From the NCBI GenBank assembly GCA_020724465.1, contig DYGX01000021.1, positions 1-62,753 of the forward strand: a stretch of 62,753 nucleotides of DNA. Direction: 5' to 3'. Position numbers and translations under genes: made by a program. Below, one piece after another: positions 1 through 8,067 of this stretch (its first letter is position 1; the number at the start of each line of letters is the position of its first letter). The notes under the pieces are model-generated. The model did no database searches, was not told the origin of the DNA, and saw nothing but the letters and a program-made list of their open reading frames with translations. The stretch comes from Thermoflexus sp. (lineage in GTDB: Bacteria; Chloroflexota; Anaerolineae; Aggregatilineales; Aggregatilineaceae).

Positions 1-107
1 AAGTATGCCAGATGAACCCTTCTTTTTTCTACTGTCGCCCCCTCAGCCCCGCGCGTGCCGGGGGTTGAGGGGGAAGTGAGGGCCGAAAAGCCCATCACAC
101 GCTCTAG
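1..107 (+). mobile_element. Partial CTAG-ended MITE-like element (right end)
   Basis: Read on the minus strand from 107, this stretch begins CTAGAGCGTGTGATGGGC. That matches the right terminal repeat seen at 40082, 56517, 13647 and 1798. The interior is a C-rich/G-rich inverted pair (CCCCCTCAGCCCC against GGGGTTGAGGGGG) like other copies of the family. A GATGAACCC tract near base 11 resembles the left-end repeat of copy 39982, but the extreme left end is lost or outside the window. The terminal CTAG (104-107) contains the stop codon of the adjacent minus-strand Nudix gene. Confidence 0.55.
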
Positions 108-1096
108 CGCAGCACCGGCCAGCGGTCGGGGTACGCCAGGTCCTGCCAGAGCTGCTGCATCCCGGCCATGCCGGGCGGCGCCCCCTGCGCCAGCAATTCG
201 CCGGGCGTCAGGAAGGCGACTTCGCTGATCTCGGTGTGGTCGGCGCGCAGGTGCCCGCCGGTGACGCGACACGCCAGCGCCAGCCCGACGCCGTGCACCA
301 CGTCCCCGTTGGGATAGGTGTAGAGCATGTCCTGGCTGTAGATGCCGATCACGCGCTCCGGCTGGACGATCAAACCGGTTTCTTCGCGCACCTCGCGGAT
401 CGCGGCGGCGGTCGTGGTCTCGCCCAGGTCGCAGTAGCCGCCCGGCACGTCGAACAGATCATCGTCGCGGCGGCGGGCGGCCAGCACGCGCCCCGCTTCG
501 TCGCGAATCACCGCCATGATGCCCGGCAGGATCACCGGCGCATGCCCGACGCGCTCGCGCAGAATCGGGTAGTAGGGAACCAGCGGCACGCGTGTGTAGA
601 CCGGCTCCAGCACCGCGTCGTGCGGGGACTCCAGCGCCGCGCGAACCATCGCCCGGTAGGCCGGGGGAAATTGCGGCAGCACCCGGTCGACCGGCAGCCA
701 GAAGACCTGAAGCGTCTCGCCGCCGTCCGCGCGGAGCGTGCCGCCAGCAGGCCGCGCCGTGACGCAGACCGTCCACTGCTGAACGTGATCGCCGTTGGGG
801 TAGAGCAGGTTGTAATCGGGGTGGCTGAACACGCCGACCAGCCGCTCAATCTCGACGTCCAGCCCGGTCTCTTCGCGCGTTTCGCGCCGGGCGCAATCCG
901 CAATGCTCTCGCCCAGCTCCAGCGCGCCGCCCGGCAGGCCGAGCCAGTCGAAGTCATAGCGGCGCTGGACCAGCAGCCGCCCGGCGTCGTCGAACACCAG
1001 CACAGTCGCGTAGACGAGATAAATCAGTTGGGGGCCGACCTGCGCGCGCAGCCAGCGCACGTAGCCATCGGCGCGGCTGACGAATGAATCGGTCAT
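104..1096 (-). CDS. Tandem Nudix hydrolase
   Basis: A 330-residue protein holding two complete Nudix domains. Both Nudix boxes fit G-x5-E-x7-REUxEExGU exactly: residues about 57-79 (ending RETREETGL) and 220-242 (ending REVREETGL). Nudix enzymes hydrolyse a nucleoside diphosphate linked to another moiety, using Mg2+ bound by the box glutamates. Both sites look intact, so this is a duplication within one gene rather than an active/dead pair. The start at MTDSF is chosen because the upstream 23 codons have no Nudix-like sequence and run into the divergent promoter region. The substrate cannot be told from the sequence. The stop codon lies in the CTAG end of a MITE-like element. Confidence 0.85.
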   Translation of the reverse strand: MTDSFVSRADGYVRWLRAQVGPQLIYLVYATVLVFDDAGRLLVQRRYDFDWLGLPGGALELGESIADCARRETREETGLDVEIERLVGVFSHPDYNLLYPNGDHVQQWTVCVTARPAGGTLRADGGETLQVFWLPVDRVLPQFPPAYRAMVRAALESPHDAVLEPVYTRVPLVPYYPILRERVGHAPVILPGIMAVIRDEAGRVLAARRRDDDLFDVPGGYCDLGETTTAAAIREVREETGLIVQPERVIGIYSQDMLYTYPNGDVVHGVGLALACRVTGGHLRADHTEISEVAFLTPGELLAQGAPPGMAGMQQLWQDLAYPDRWPVLR

Positions 1097-1231
1097 GGGT
1101 GGCGGTTGTTTCCTTGTGCAGTCAGTCTTCCGGCGGATTGTACCGGCACAGCAGGCAACTGTCACGCGGCGATCGTGTTATAACCCACATAGAGCATGGG
1201 CCGGCGGCCCAGAGCATACAAGGAGGGCAAC

Positions 1232-1609
1232 ATGAACCAAGCAAGCCTGGCGTCGCGCCTGATCGCCCTGATCATCGACACGCTCGTTCTGGTGGTGGTA
1301 GGGGGGATCGTCAGCGCGCTGATCGGCGAGGAGATCCTTGGGATCGGCGTCGGGTTCATCGTCGGTGTGCTGTACAACGGCTATTTCTGGACGCAGAACA
1401 ACGGCCAGACACCCGGCAAGAGCCTGATGGGCGTCCGCGTGGTCAAAACCAACGGCCAGGGTCTGACCTGGCTGGACGCGATCATTCGCTATGTCGGCTA
1501 CTACATCAACACGTTCCTGCTCTTCATCGGCTGGCTGTGGGCGATCGTCGACAGCAAAAACCAGGGCTTCCACGACAAGCTGGCTGGCACGGTCGTCGTT
1601 AAAGCCTAG
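1232..1609 (+). CDS. RDD family membrane protein
   Basis: A small 125-residue integral membrane protein with the RDD-family arrangement. A first hydrophobic span begins with ASRLIALIIDTLVL (the R..D signature), followed by a second span, the loop NNGQTPGKSLMGVRVV and a last span, ending FHDKLAGTVVV. The GKxxxGVRVV loop and the DxxxxTxVV end are hallmarks of RDD proteins. These are of mostly unknown function; some have been linked to ion or solute transport. The start is set by an AGGAGG ribosome site at 1220-1226, six bases before ATG 1232. It is monocistronic and divergent from the Nudix gene. The TAG stop (1607-1609) lies inside the CTAG end of a MITE-like repeat. Confidence 0.85.
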   Translation: MNQASLASRLIALIIDTLVLVVVGGIVSALIGEEILGIGVGFIVGVLYNGYFWTQNNGQTPGKSLMGVRVVKTNGQGLTWLDAIIRYVGYYINTFLLFIGWLWAIVDSKNQGFHDKLAGTVVVKA

Positions 1610-1798
1610 CGGCTGTTATGAACTTTGCAGACCGGGCCGTGTAAAGTAAGCCGGCGCCGCGCGTAGGGGCCGAGCTTGCTCGGCCCGTGCGAAAGACGGG
1701 GTCAAATGCGCGGTGGTAGGACAGCGGGCGATGCCAGCATCGCCCCTACGAGAACATCCAACACCGCCGCTTTCCGTCAAGTGCGTTACAGGCTCTGG
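1606..1798 (+). mobile_element. CTAG-ended MITE-like element, copy A1
   Basis: A 193-bp non-coding element. The left end reads CTAGCGGCTGTTATGAACTT; the right end, read from 1798 on the other strand, is CCAGAGCCTGTAACGCACTT, an imperfect inverted repeat of it. The interior has two small palindromes (GGGCCGAGC/GCTCGGCCC near 1670 and GGGCGATGC/GCATCGCCC near 1730). The same ends, interior and order recur in inverted orientation at 13647-13837. No coding capacity is seen, so mobilisation would need a transposase supplied elsewhere. Confidence 0.75.
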
Positions 1799-1833
1799 CG
1801 GGCCTGGGCGCCATCTCAGGCGAAGGCTTAGCC

Positions 1834-1862
1834 TTGACAGGCCCCCGGCGGACTGTTAGAAT
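1834..1862 (+). promoter_or_regulatory. Sigma-70-type promoter of tRNA-Ala
   Basis: TTGACA at 1834-1839, a 17-base spacer and TAGAAT at 1857-1862. This is a perfect -35 with a five-of-six -10 at optimal spacing. Initiation is expected near 1869, about ten bases before the mature 5' end of the tRNA. Confidence 0.85.
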
Positions 1863-1878
1863 CCCGGCTAGTCGAAAG

Positions 1879-1951
<73 letters not shown>

Positions 1952-1959
1952 CACCCAAG

Positions 1960-1980
1960 CCCGCCGCCCGGCGGGTTTTT
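1960..1980 (+). terminator. Rho-independent terminator of tRNA-Ala
   Basis: CCCGCC (1960-1965), loop GCCC, GGCGGG (1970-1975), then five T residues. It ends the tRNA transcript 9 bases after the discriminator base. Confidence 0.85.
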
Positions 1981-2035
1981 GGTTAGTCCCGCACTCTCCA
2001 TCGTCGACGCAGGCGAGCACACCGAGGAGCACATC

Positions 2036-3103
2036 ATGGACGCCGCCACCATCGCCCGGCATCGACTCCACAACCACCATATCATACAGCCCCGGCTCCA
2101 AACCCCGTCCGAAATCGTCGGCTGGCTCGGTGCCATCCAGGGGCAGGACTACGCAGGCACCAAGTGGTCGATCGGGCTGCGCCTGCCCGGCAGCACCGAT
2201 GCGAGCATCGAGCGCGCATTCGACGAGCGCGCCATCGTCCGCTCGTGGCTGCTGCGCGGGACGCTGCACGTCGTCGCCGCCGACAACCTCGGCTGGATGC
2301 TCGACCTCATCGCGCCGCGTGTCATCGCCGGCAATGCCCGCCGCTACCGGGAACTGGAACTGGACGACGCAACGCTGGCGCGCAGCAACGACATCCTGGC
2401 CGCCGCCTTGCGCGACGGCGCGCAGCGCGAGCGGGGCGAGCTGCTGGCGATCCTGGAGCAGCATGGCATCTCGACGGCGGGCCAGCGCGCAGCCTATATG
2501 CTGCAGCGCGCCTCGCTGGACGGGCTGATCTGCCAGGGTGCGGCCCGCCGCAACAAGCCCACTTTCTACACCTTCGACCACCTGCCGCGCTCTCGCACGC
2601 TGGTCCGTGACGAGGCCCTGGCCAAGCTGGCGCGGCGCTACTTCACCAGCCGCGGCCCGGCCACCCTGCAGGACTTCATCTGGTGGTCCGGCCTGGCGGC
2701 CAGCGACGCCCGCGCCGGGCTGGAGAGCATCCGGTCGGAGCTGGTCGCAGAGACGGTGAACGGCGCGCAGGCCTGGCGCCCGGCGTCCGAGCCGCCCGGC
2801 GGGGAGCTTCCGCCCGTCCTGCTGCCGGGCTTCGACGAATATCTGCTCGGCTACCAGGATCGCAGCGCGGTACTCGATCCGCGCTTCGCGCAGCAGGTCG
2901 TCCCGGGTGGCAACGGCATGTTCAGCCCCACCATCGCGATCGGCGGGCGGGTCGTCGGGACGTGGAAGCGGGATGTGAAGAAACACGCCGTCGTCCTGAC
3001 GCGAAAGCTGTTCGAGCCGCTATCCGACGAGGACCTGCGCGCCTTCGAGCGCGCCGCGCAGCCCTACGGCGCGTTCCTGGGGCTGCCGGTCACGCAGGGA
3101 TAA
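2036..3103 (+). CDS. Winged-helix DNA-binding protein, AlkZ/YcaQ-like (HTH_42)
   Basis: A 355-residue protein of the HTH_42 (AlkZ/YcaQ-like) family, which folds as tandem winged helices. Characterised members are DNA glycosylases that remove bulky or crosslinked bases and use a Q-x-Q or Q-x-D motif. Here the motif region reads GAIQGQDYAGTKW (residues about 32-44), so a Q-x-Q pair is present. The family-typical RSWLLRGTLHVV and the LPGFDEYLLGYQDR segment near the C-terminus are also present. The start is ATG 2036 after GAGGAG at 2024-2029. It stands alone between the tRNA-Ala terminator and its own terminator. Glycosylase activity is inferred; many relatives are uncharacterised. Confidence 0.75.
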   Translation: MDAATIARHRLHNHHIIQPRLQTPSEIVGWLGAIQGQDYAGTKWSIGLRLPGSTDASIERAFDERAIVRSWLLRGTLHVVAADNLGWMLDLIAPRVIAGNARRYRELELDDATLARSNDILAAALRDGAQRERGELLAILEQHGISTAGQRAAYMLQRASLDGLICQGAARRNKPTFYTFDHLPRSRTLVRDEALAKLARRYFTSRGPATLQDFIWWSGLAASDARAGLESIRSELVAETVNGAQAWRPASEPPGGELPPVLLPGFDEYLLGYQDRSAVLDPRFAQQVVPGGNGMFSPTIAIGGRVVGTWKRDVKKHAVVLTRKLFEPLSDEDLRAFERAAQPYGAFLGLPVTQG

Positions 3104-3109
3104 GCGCAA

Positions 3110-3144
3110 CAGGCCGCGTCACGATGGCGGCGCGGCCTGCTTTT
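3110..3144 (+). terminator. Rho-independent terminator after the AlkZ-like gene
   Basis: CAGGCCGCG (3110-3118) pairs with CGCGGCCTG (3131-3139) across a 12-base loop and is followed by CTTTTC. It lies 7 bases after the stop codon and before the convergent GH3 gene. Confidence 0.75.
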
Positions 3145-3165
3145 CAAGCGGAGAACGGGAGCAGA

Positions 3166-5313
3166 TCAGGCGGGGCCGTAGAGGTGCGTGCAGATCGCCG
3201 GCTCGCCGCTGAGCGTGATCGTGGCCGAGACGGTCTCGGCGAAACCGGGCTGGCCGCCCCCGGCGAAGATCTCGTATTTGCCAGGGCGGATCCAGCGCGC
3301 GCCGTCCTCGTCCACCAGCGAGAACTGGCGCCCGTCGAGCGTGAACGTGACGCGCTGCGCGGCGCCCGGCTCCAGGTGAATGCGGCGGAACGCCTGCAGG
3401 CTGTGGCGCGGCGCGTAATCCGGCGCGTCAAGGGCGCGCAGGTAGACCTGCACGACCTCGTCCCCGGCGCGCGCGCCCACGTTTTCGACCTCAACCGTTA
3501 CGGTGACCGGCTCGCCCACCGCAAAACGCTTGGCGTCAACGCGCAGGCCGCGATAGGCGAAGCGGGTGTAGCTCAGCCCGTAGCCGAAGGGGTAGAGCGG
3601 CAGCCCGTCGAAATAGCGGTAGGTGCGGCCCGGCAGGTGATAGTCGTCGAAGGGGGGCAGGTCATCGAGCGAGCGGTAGACGGTCACCGGCAGGCGCCCC
3701 GCCGGGTTATAGTCGCCAAAGAGCACGTCCGCGATGGCCGCGCCGCCTTCCTCGCCGGGGTACCACGCCTCGAGAATGGCGGGCAGGTGGGCGTCCGCCC
3801 AGGGGATCGACAGCGGGCCGCCGTTCAGCAGCACCAGCACGACCGGCTTGCCCAGCGCGTGCAACTGCTGGAGCAGGGATTCCTGCACGGCGGGCAGCTC
3901 GATCGACTCCCGGTCGCCGCGCGGCACGCCATCGACGATCTCTTCCTCGCCCTCGACGCGCTGCGAGATGCCGCCCACGAAGATCACCACATCCGCGCGC
4001 CGCGCCACGTCGAGCGCCTCGGCGAATCCGTCTGTCGCGGGGTCGAGCAGATCGCAGCCCGGCGCGAACAGCACCTGGGTCTGCGGCGAGACGCGCGCGC
4101 GAAGGCCGTCCAGCGGCGTCACCGAGCGCGAGGGGATGCCGTTGTAGTTGCCCCACAGCACTTCCGCATCGTGGGCATTGGGGCCGATCACGGCCAGCGT
4201 CTTCAGCGCGGGGTCGAGCGGCAGCAGCCCGCCCTCGTTCTTGAGCAGCACGATCGCTTCGCGCGCTGCCTGCCGGGCCAGCGCGCGGTGCTCCGGCGCG
4301 TCGTTGACAGACGGGGGGATCTGCGCGTAGGCGACGCGCTCCGGCGGGTCGAACATCCCCAGACGAAAGCGCGTGCGGAACAGCCGCCTGAGCGAGCGGT
4401 CGATGGTCGCCTCGTCGATCAACCCGGCCTCGACCGCCGCGGGCAGCGCGTCGTAGGTGCAGCCGCAGTTGAGGTCGCAGCCGTGGTTGACCGCCAGCGC
4501 CGCCGCCTGCTCGCGCGTCTCGACCACGCGGTGATGCTTGTAGAGGTCGGCAATCGCCCAGCAGTCCGAGGTCACGTGCCCGTCGAACCCCCACCGCGCG
4601 CGCAGAATCCGCCCAAGCAGCGTCGGGCTGGCGCAGCATGGCTCGCCGTTGGTGCGGTTGTAGGCGCCCATGACGATCTCCACCCGCGCCGCGCGCACCA
4701 GCGCCTCGAAGGCAGGCAGGTAGGTGTCCCACAGCTCACGCGGGGTCACGCGGGCGTCGAAGTGATGGCGGTCGGCTTCCGGCCCGCTGTGAACCGCGTA
4801 ATGCTTGGCGCAGGCCGCCACCTTCAAATAGCGCGGATCGTCCCCTTGCAGCCCTTCGACGAACGCGATCCCCATCTGCGCGGTGAGGTACGGGTCCTCA
4901 CCGTAGGTTTCCTGGCCGCGCCCCCAGCGCGGATCGCGGAAGATGTTGATGTTGGGCGACCAGAACGTCAGCCCCTTATACCTGCCGTAATCCCCCTGCC
5001 GCACGGCTTCGTGATGTTTGGCGCGCGCCTCGTCCGAGATCACCTCGGCGATGCGGCGGTGCAGGGCGGTGTTCCACGTCGCCGCCAGCCCGATCGCCTG
5101 CGGGAACACCGTCGCCACGCCCGCGCGCGCCACGCCGTGCAAGCACTCGTTCCACCAGTTGTATGGCGGGATCCCCAGGCGCTCGATGGCGGGCGCCTCG
5201 TGCAGCATCTGCGCGGCTTTCTCGGCCAGCGTCAGGTGAGAAACAAGATCGTCCACGCGCGCGTCCAGCGGCAGATCAGGGTCCTGAAAGGGAAAGGTCT
5301 TTTGTGTTTCCAC
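3166..5313 (-). CDS. Glycoside hydrolase family 3 (beta-glucosidase/beta-xylosidase-like)
   Basis: A 715-residue GH3 enzyme with the usual three parts: N-terminal barrel (about 1-330), C-terminal alpha/beta domain (about 360-590) and an FnIII-like domain (about 610-705). NWWNECLHGVAR (52-63) is typical of the beta-xylosidase-like branch. KHY (170-172) lies in the substrate-binding region, and the nucleophile is predicted as Asp250 in TSDCWAI. GH3 enzymes release terminal beta-linked sugars by a retaining mechanism. There is no signal peptide, so it probably acts on imported oligosaccharides. The start is GTG 5313 with GAGGG upstream. No other carbohydrate gene adjoins it; the neighbour dtd is divergent. 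Confidence 0.88.
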   Translation of the reverse strand: METQKTFPFQDPDLPLDARVDDLVSHLTLAEKAAQMLHEAPAIERLGIPPYNWWNECLHGVARAGVATVFPQAIGLAATWNTALHRRIAEVISDEARAKHHEAVRQGDYGRYKGLTFWSPNINIFRDPRWGRGQETYGEDPYLTAQMGIAFVEGLQGDDPRYLKVAACAKHYAVHSGPEADRHHFDARVTPRELWDTYLPAFEALVRAARVEIVMGAYNRTNGEPCCASPTLLGRILRARWGFDGHVTSDCWAIADLYKHHRVVETREQAAALAVNHGCDLNCGCTYDALPAAVEAGLIDEATIDRSLRRLFRTRFRLGMFDPPERVAYAQIPPSVNDAPEHRALARQAAREAIVLLKNEGGLLPLDPALKTLAVIGPNAHDAEVLWGNYNGIPSRSVTPLDGLRARVSPQTQVLFAPGCDLLDPATDGFAEALDVARRADVVIFVGGISQRVEGEEEIVDGVPRGDRESIELPAVQESLLQQLHALGKPVVLVLLNGGPLSIPWADAHLPAILEAWYPGEEGGAAIADVLFGDYNPAGRLPVTVYRSLDDLPPFDDYHLPGRTYRYFDGLPLYPFGYGLSYTRFAYRGLRVDAKRFAVGEPVTVTVEVENVGARAGDEVVQVYLRALDAPDYAPRHSLQAFRRIHLEPGAAQRVTFTLDGRQFSLVDEDGARWIRPGKYEIFAGGGQPGFAETVSATITLSGEPAICTHLYGPA

Positions 5314-5475
5314 GCGGTTTACCCTCGGTCAAATGCCGACATCTCCGGCCAGCTTTTCCCCCGTATCATAGCCGCCTGAGGCGGATTCGGCTACTTGACG
5401 CGCCGCTTGCCTCTTGTGCCGCCAGGCCGTACACTCAGGCGCGAGAGTTGCGGGACCATCGATAAGGACAGGGCA

Positions 5476-5934
5476 ATGCGAGCGGTGCTTCAGCGCGTGT
5501 CGCGCGGCGTGGTGCGCGTCAACGGGGAGACGGTCGGCGAGATCGGCGCGGGGTTTGTGATCCTGGTGGGCGTCGGGCATGGCGACGGCGAGCCGCAGGC
5601 GGAGTGGCTGGCGCGCAAGATCGCCGGGCTGCGCGTTTTCGAGGACGCCGAGGGCAAGTTCAACCGCTCGCTGCTGGAAGTCGGCGGAAGCTGCCTGGTC
5701 GTGTCCCAGTTCACGCTCTTCGCGGACGCGCGCAAGGGCCGCCGTCCCAGCTTCGTCCAGGCTGCCCCGCCCGAAGTGGCCGAGCCGCTGATCGAACGCT
5801 TCGCGGCGCTCCTGCGCGCCGAGGGCGTGCCGCATGTGGCGATGGGCGTATTTGGAGCGCGGATGGCGGTGGAAATCCACAACGACGGCCCGGTGACGAT
5901 CTGGCTCGACACCGACGAGTTGATGCGCGGCTAG
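5476..5934 (+). CDS. dtd: D-aminoacyl-tRNA deacylase
   Basis: A 152-residue protein, the normal length for Dtd. It hydrolyses D-aminoacyl-tRNAs, protecting translation from D-amino acids. Both family motifs are intact: SQFTLFAD (residues 77-84), and NDGPVT (136-141) carrying the Gly-cisPro pair that excludes L-aminoacyl esters. The N-terminus [13 protein letters not shown] is standard, which fixes the start at 5476 although the frame is open upstream. It is convergent with the next minus-strand gene, and the two stop codons share one CTAG (5931-5934). Confidence 0.96.
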   Translation: MRAVLQRVSRGVVRVNGETVGEIGAGFVILVGVGHGDGEPQAEWLARKIAGLRVFEDAEGKFNRSLLEVGGSCLVVSQFTLFADARKGRRPSFVQAAPPEVAEPLIERFAALLRAEGVPHVAMGVFGARMAVEIHNDGPVTIWLDTDELMRG

Positions 5935-6269
5935 GGGCGCTGCTGGCGCGACCTGTCCTCGCGCGCCAGCAAGAGGGCTTCCAGCTCGTAGATTTCCTCG
6001 TCATCCAGCGAGTCGAGCAGATCCTCCGCGCGGCGGGGGCGGCGCCGCTTGGCTTTCGCCAGCGCTCGATCCGCTCCGCCGGTGTACCCCGGCGTGCCGG
6101 TCCAGACCGCTGCCGTGCTGATGGCCGCGGCCAACGCGATCACCAGGACAATGCCGAAGAGCTCGACGCCCGACGCGCGCGTGATCGCGCCCGTCACCGA
6201 CGTCAGCAGCGCAATCGTGATCGCCGTGAAGCACGACCAGATCAGCAGTGTTGCGACAATCCGTGCCAT
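5931..6269 (-). CDS. Small two-TM membrane protein with acidic tail
   Basis: A 112-residue protein not assigned to a family. Two hydrophobic spans (about 4-27 and 38-57) are followed by a basic stretch (KAKRRRPRR) and an acidic tail that begins [18 protein letters not shown]. The start ATG 6269 has GGGAGG upstream. It begins 20 bases after the DUF4013 gene and is probably co-transcribed with it. The acidic tail looks like a cytoplasmic interaction segment, but no function can be given. The longer open frame upstream of 6269 is only the shadow of the DUF4013 gene. Confidence 0.7.
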   Translation of the reverse strand: MARIVATLLIWSCFTAITIALLTSVTGAITRASGVELFGIVLVIALAAAISTAAVWTGTPGYTGGADRALAKAKRRRPRRAEDLLDSLDDEEIYELEALLLAREDRSRQQRP

Positions 6270-6289
6270 CGGCTGAGCCTCCCGCCGCG

Positions 6290-6940
6290 CTAATAGCCCT
6301 GAACGATCTGCCGGCCCGCCTGGCCGATCAGATGGCCGCTGGCAATCGAGCCGTAGAAGCCCAGCACGAAAATGCCCACGCAGGTCACCAGGGCCAGGGG
6401 CGAGATCACCGCCAGGATCAGGCTCAGCGCCAGATAGTACAGGAACAGATTCAGCAGCGTGCCGAGGTTGGCGCGCGCCTCGCGCCACAGCGCCCCGAAC
6501 TGCGTGAACTCGGAGAAGTTGCCCGTTTGCGCGTAGCGCATCGCGCCGACCCAGTACATCGCCACAGCCGGGATGCCGTACACAAGCGAGAGAAGCGCCA
6601 TCATGACCGACACGCACGCCAGCGCGAAATCGCCCGCCCCGGATCCGTCGGCGATGCCCGAAAGAAGCGCCATCACGCACCAAAACGGCACCAGCGGCAG
6701 CGCGTAGAGCAGCCCGGCCAGACCGGCCATCACCCCATCGGTAAAGACCTGCCCCAGATCGGCGGAGCCGGGCAGCGGGCGCCTGGAACCGCGCATGACG
6801 TTGCGGGCCACCCCGATCTGGTACCCCAGTCCGCCGATCCCGCCGATGATCGGCAGCAGCGTGATCAGCGAGCCGATCGCGATCTTGACCGGCCATTCTT
6901 CGTCCTCAAGCGGAAATTTCAGTGCGCGAACCAGATCCAT
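6290..6940 (-). CDS. DUF4013-type multi-pass membrane protein
   Basis: A 216-residue protein with about five to six hydrophobic spans and the N-terminal FPLEDEEWPVKIAIGSLITL arrangement seen in DUF4013 proteins. These are membrane proteins of unknown role, often beside other small membrane proteins. The start at MDLVRALKFP is supported by AGAGGAG nine bases upstream. The 30 upstream codons in the same frame are unlikely to be translated. It precedes the 112-residue protein in a probable two-gene unit. Confidence 0.75.
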   Translation of the reverse strand: MDLVRALKFPLEDEEWPVKIAIGSLITLLPIIGGIGGLGYQIGVARNVMRGSRRPLPGSADLGQVFTDGVMAGLAGLLYALPLVPFWCVMALLSGIADGSGAGDFALACVSVMMALLSLVYGIPAVAMYWVGAMRYAQTGNFSEFTQFGALWREARANLGTLLNLFLYYLALSLILAVISPLALVTCVGIFVLGFYGSIASGHLIGQAGRQIVQGY

Positions 6941-7056
6941 GCCCCCAACTCCTCTGACCAGCCATCGCGTCTGCGGCAGCCGGACACACGGCGATACGCG
7001 TAATTGTGTCTGCAATCGGTATACGCGCAACTCGGGCGTGGAGTTGCGGCGCGCGC

Positions 7057-8037
7057 TCAGTGCTCGTGGGGGAAGGCAGGTTGTCCGGCGGGCGCCGTTT
7101 CGCGCAGGCCATGCAGCCGCACAATGAAGCCAAGCCGCTGGCGGATCTGCTGCTCGACGAAGACGAACAGGAAAATCGAGGTCGCGGTCAGCACAATCGC
7201 CGGACCGGTCGCCACGTCGCCGTGATACGACACGTAGAACCCGACGATGCTCGACGCCGCGCCGATCAGCGCCGAGATCAGCATCATCGGCAGCAGACGG
7301 TGCGTCATCAGGTTGGCCGTCGCCGCCGGGGTCACCAGCAGGGCGACCATCAGGGCGATCCCGACGGTTTGCAGCGAGACCACAATCGTCACGCCGATCA
7401 GCACCAGGAGCAGCAGGCGGAACAGCTCCACCGGCAGCCGCAGGGTGCGCGCCAGCATGGGATCGAAAGAGATGATCAAGAACTCCTTGTAGAACAGCGC
7501 GACCACGGCCAGCACCAGCGCGCCGAAAATGACGATCAGGCGCAGGTCGCCGGCGGACACGCCCAGGATTTGCCCGAAGAGAATGTGCGACAGGTCGCCC
7601 GCGTAGTTGTCGATGCGCGAGATCATGGCGATGCCCAGCGCGAACATGGCGGCGAACACCACCCCGATCGCCGTATCTTCCTTGATGCGCTCGTGGCGCG
7701 TCAGCCAGCCGATGCCCAGCGCGCTGAGCACCCCGGCCACCAGGCCACCCCAGAACAGATCATCCGTGCGGCCGTTGGCGCGCTGGTACATGAACGCGAC
7801 CCCCGGCAGGATGGCGTGCGCCAGCGCATCGCCGAAGAACGCCATCCCGCGCACGACGACGTAGGTCCCCACCACGCCGCTGACGATCCCCACGACGATC
7901 GCAGCTTCCAGGCTGCGGGCCAGCAGCGGATAGCGCAGCGGCTCCAGCACCAGCGTCTCGAAATTAGCCGCCAGCACCGCCCAGCCGTCGCGCAGCGCGC
8001 CCCAGATCCCAAGCGCGGTCATCCAGCTTCCCATCAT
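7057..8037 (-). CDS. Metal ABC transporter permease (ABC-3 / ZnuB-MntB family)
   Basis: A 326-residue polytopic permease of the ABC-3 family, which imports Zn2+, Mn2+ or Fe2+. Typical features are GTYVVVRGMAFFGDALAHAI (early loop and helix), GVVFAAMFALGIAMIS and ALMVALLVTPAATANLM. About eight to nine TM segments are expected. It is the last gene of a minus-strand run (Fur-type regulator, ATPase, SurE, permease), with SurE lying unusually between ATPase and permease. No substrate-binding protein is present nearby. Several Met codons near the N-terminus leave the exact start uncertain; MTALG five codons in is an alternative. Confidence 0.88.
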   Translation of the reverse strand: MMGSWMTALGIWGALRDGWAVLAANFETLVLEPLRYPLLARSLEAAIVVGIVSGVVGTYVVVRGMAFFGDALAHAILPGVAFMYQRANGRTDDLFWGGLVAGVLSALGIGWLTRHERIKEDTAIGVVFAAMFALGIAMISRIDNYAGDLSHILFGQILGVSAGDLRLIVIFGALVLAVVALFYKEFLIISFDPMLARTLRLPVELFRLLLLVLIGVTIVVSLQTVGIALMVALLVTPAATANLMTHRLLPMMLISALIGAASSIVGFYVSYHGDVATGPAIVLTATSIFLFVFVEQQIRQRLGFIVRLHGLRETAPAGQPAFPHEH

Positions 8038-8067
8038 CCCGCCTCACACCTCGTTTCAAACCTGCCA

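Noticed and set aside
2683-5379. 898-codon plus-strand open frame opposite the GH3 gene
   Set aside because: It is rich in Arg, Ala, Gln and His in the way typical of GC-rich antisense frames, matches no family, and overlaps the AlkZ-like gene and a full GH3 enzyme on the other strand.
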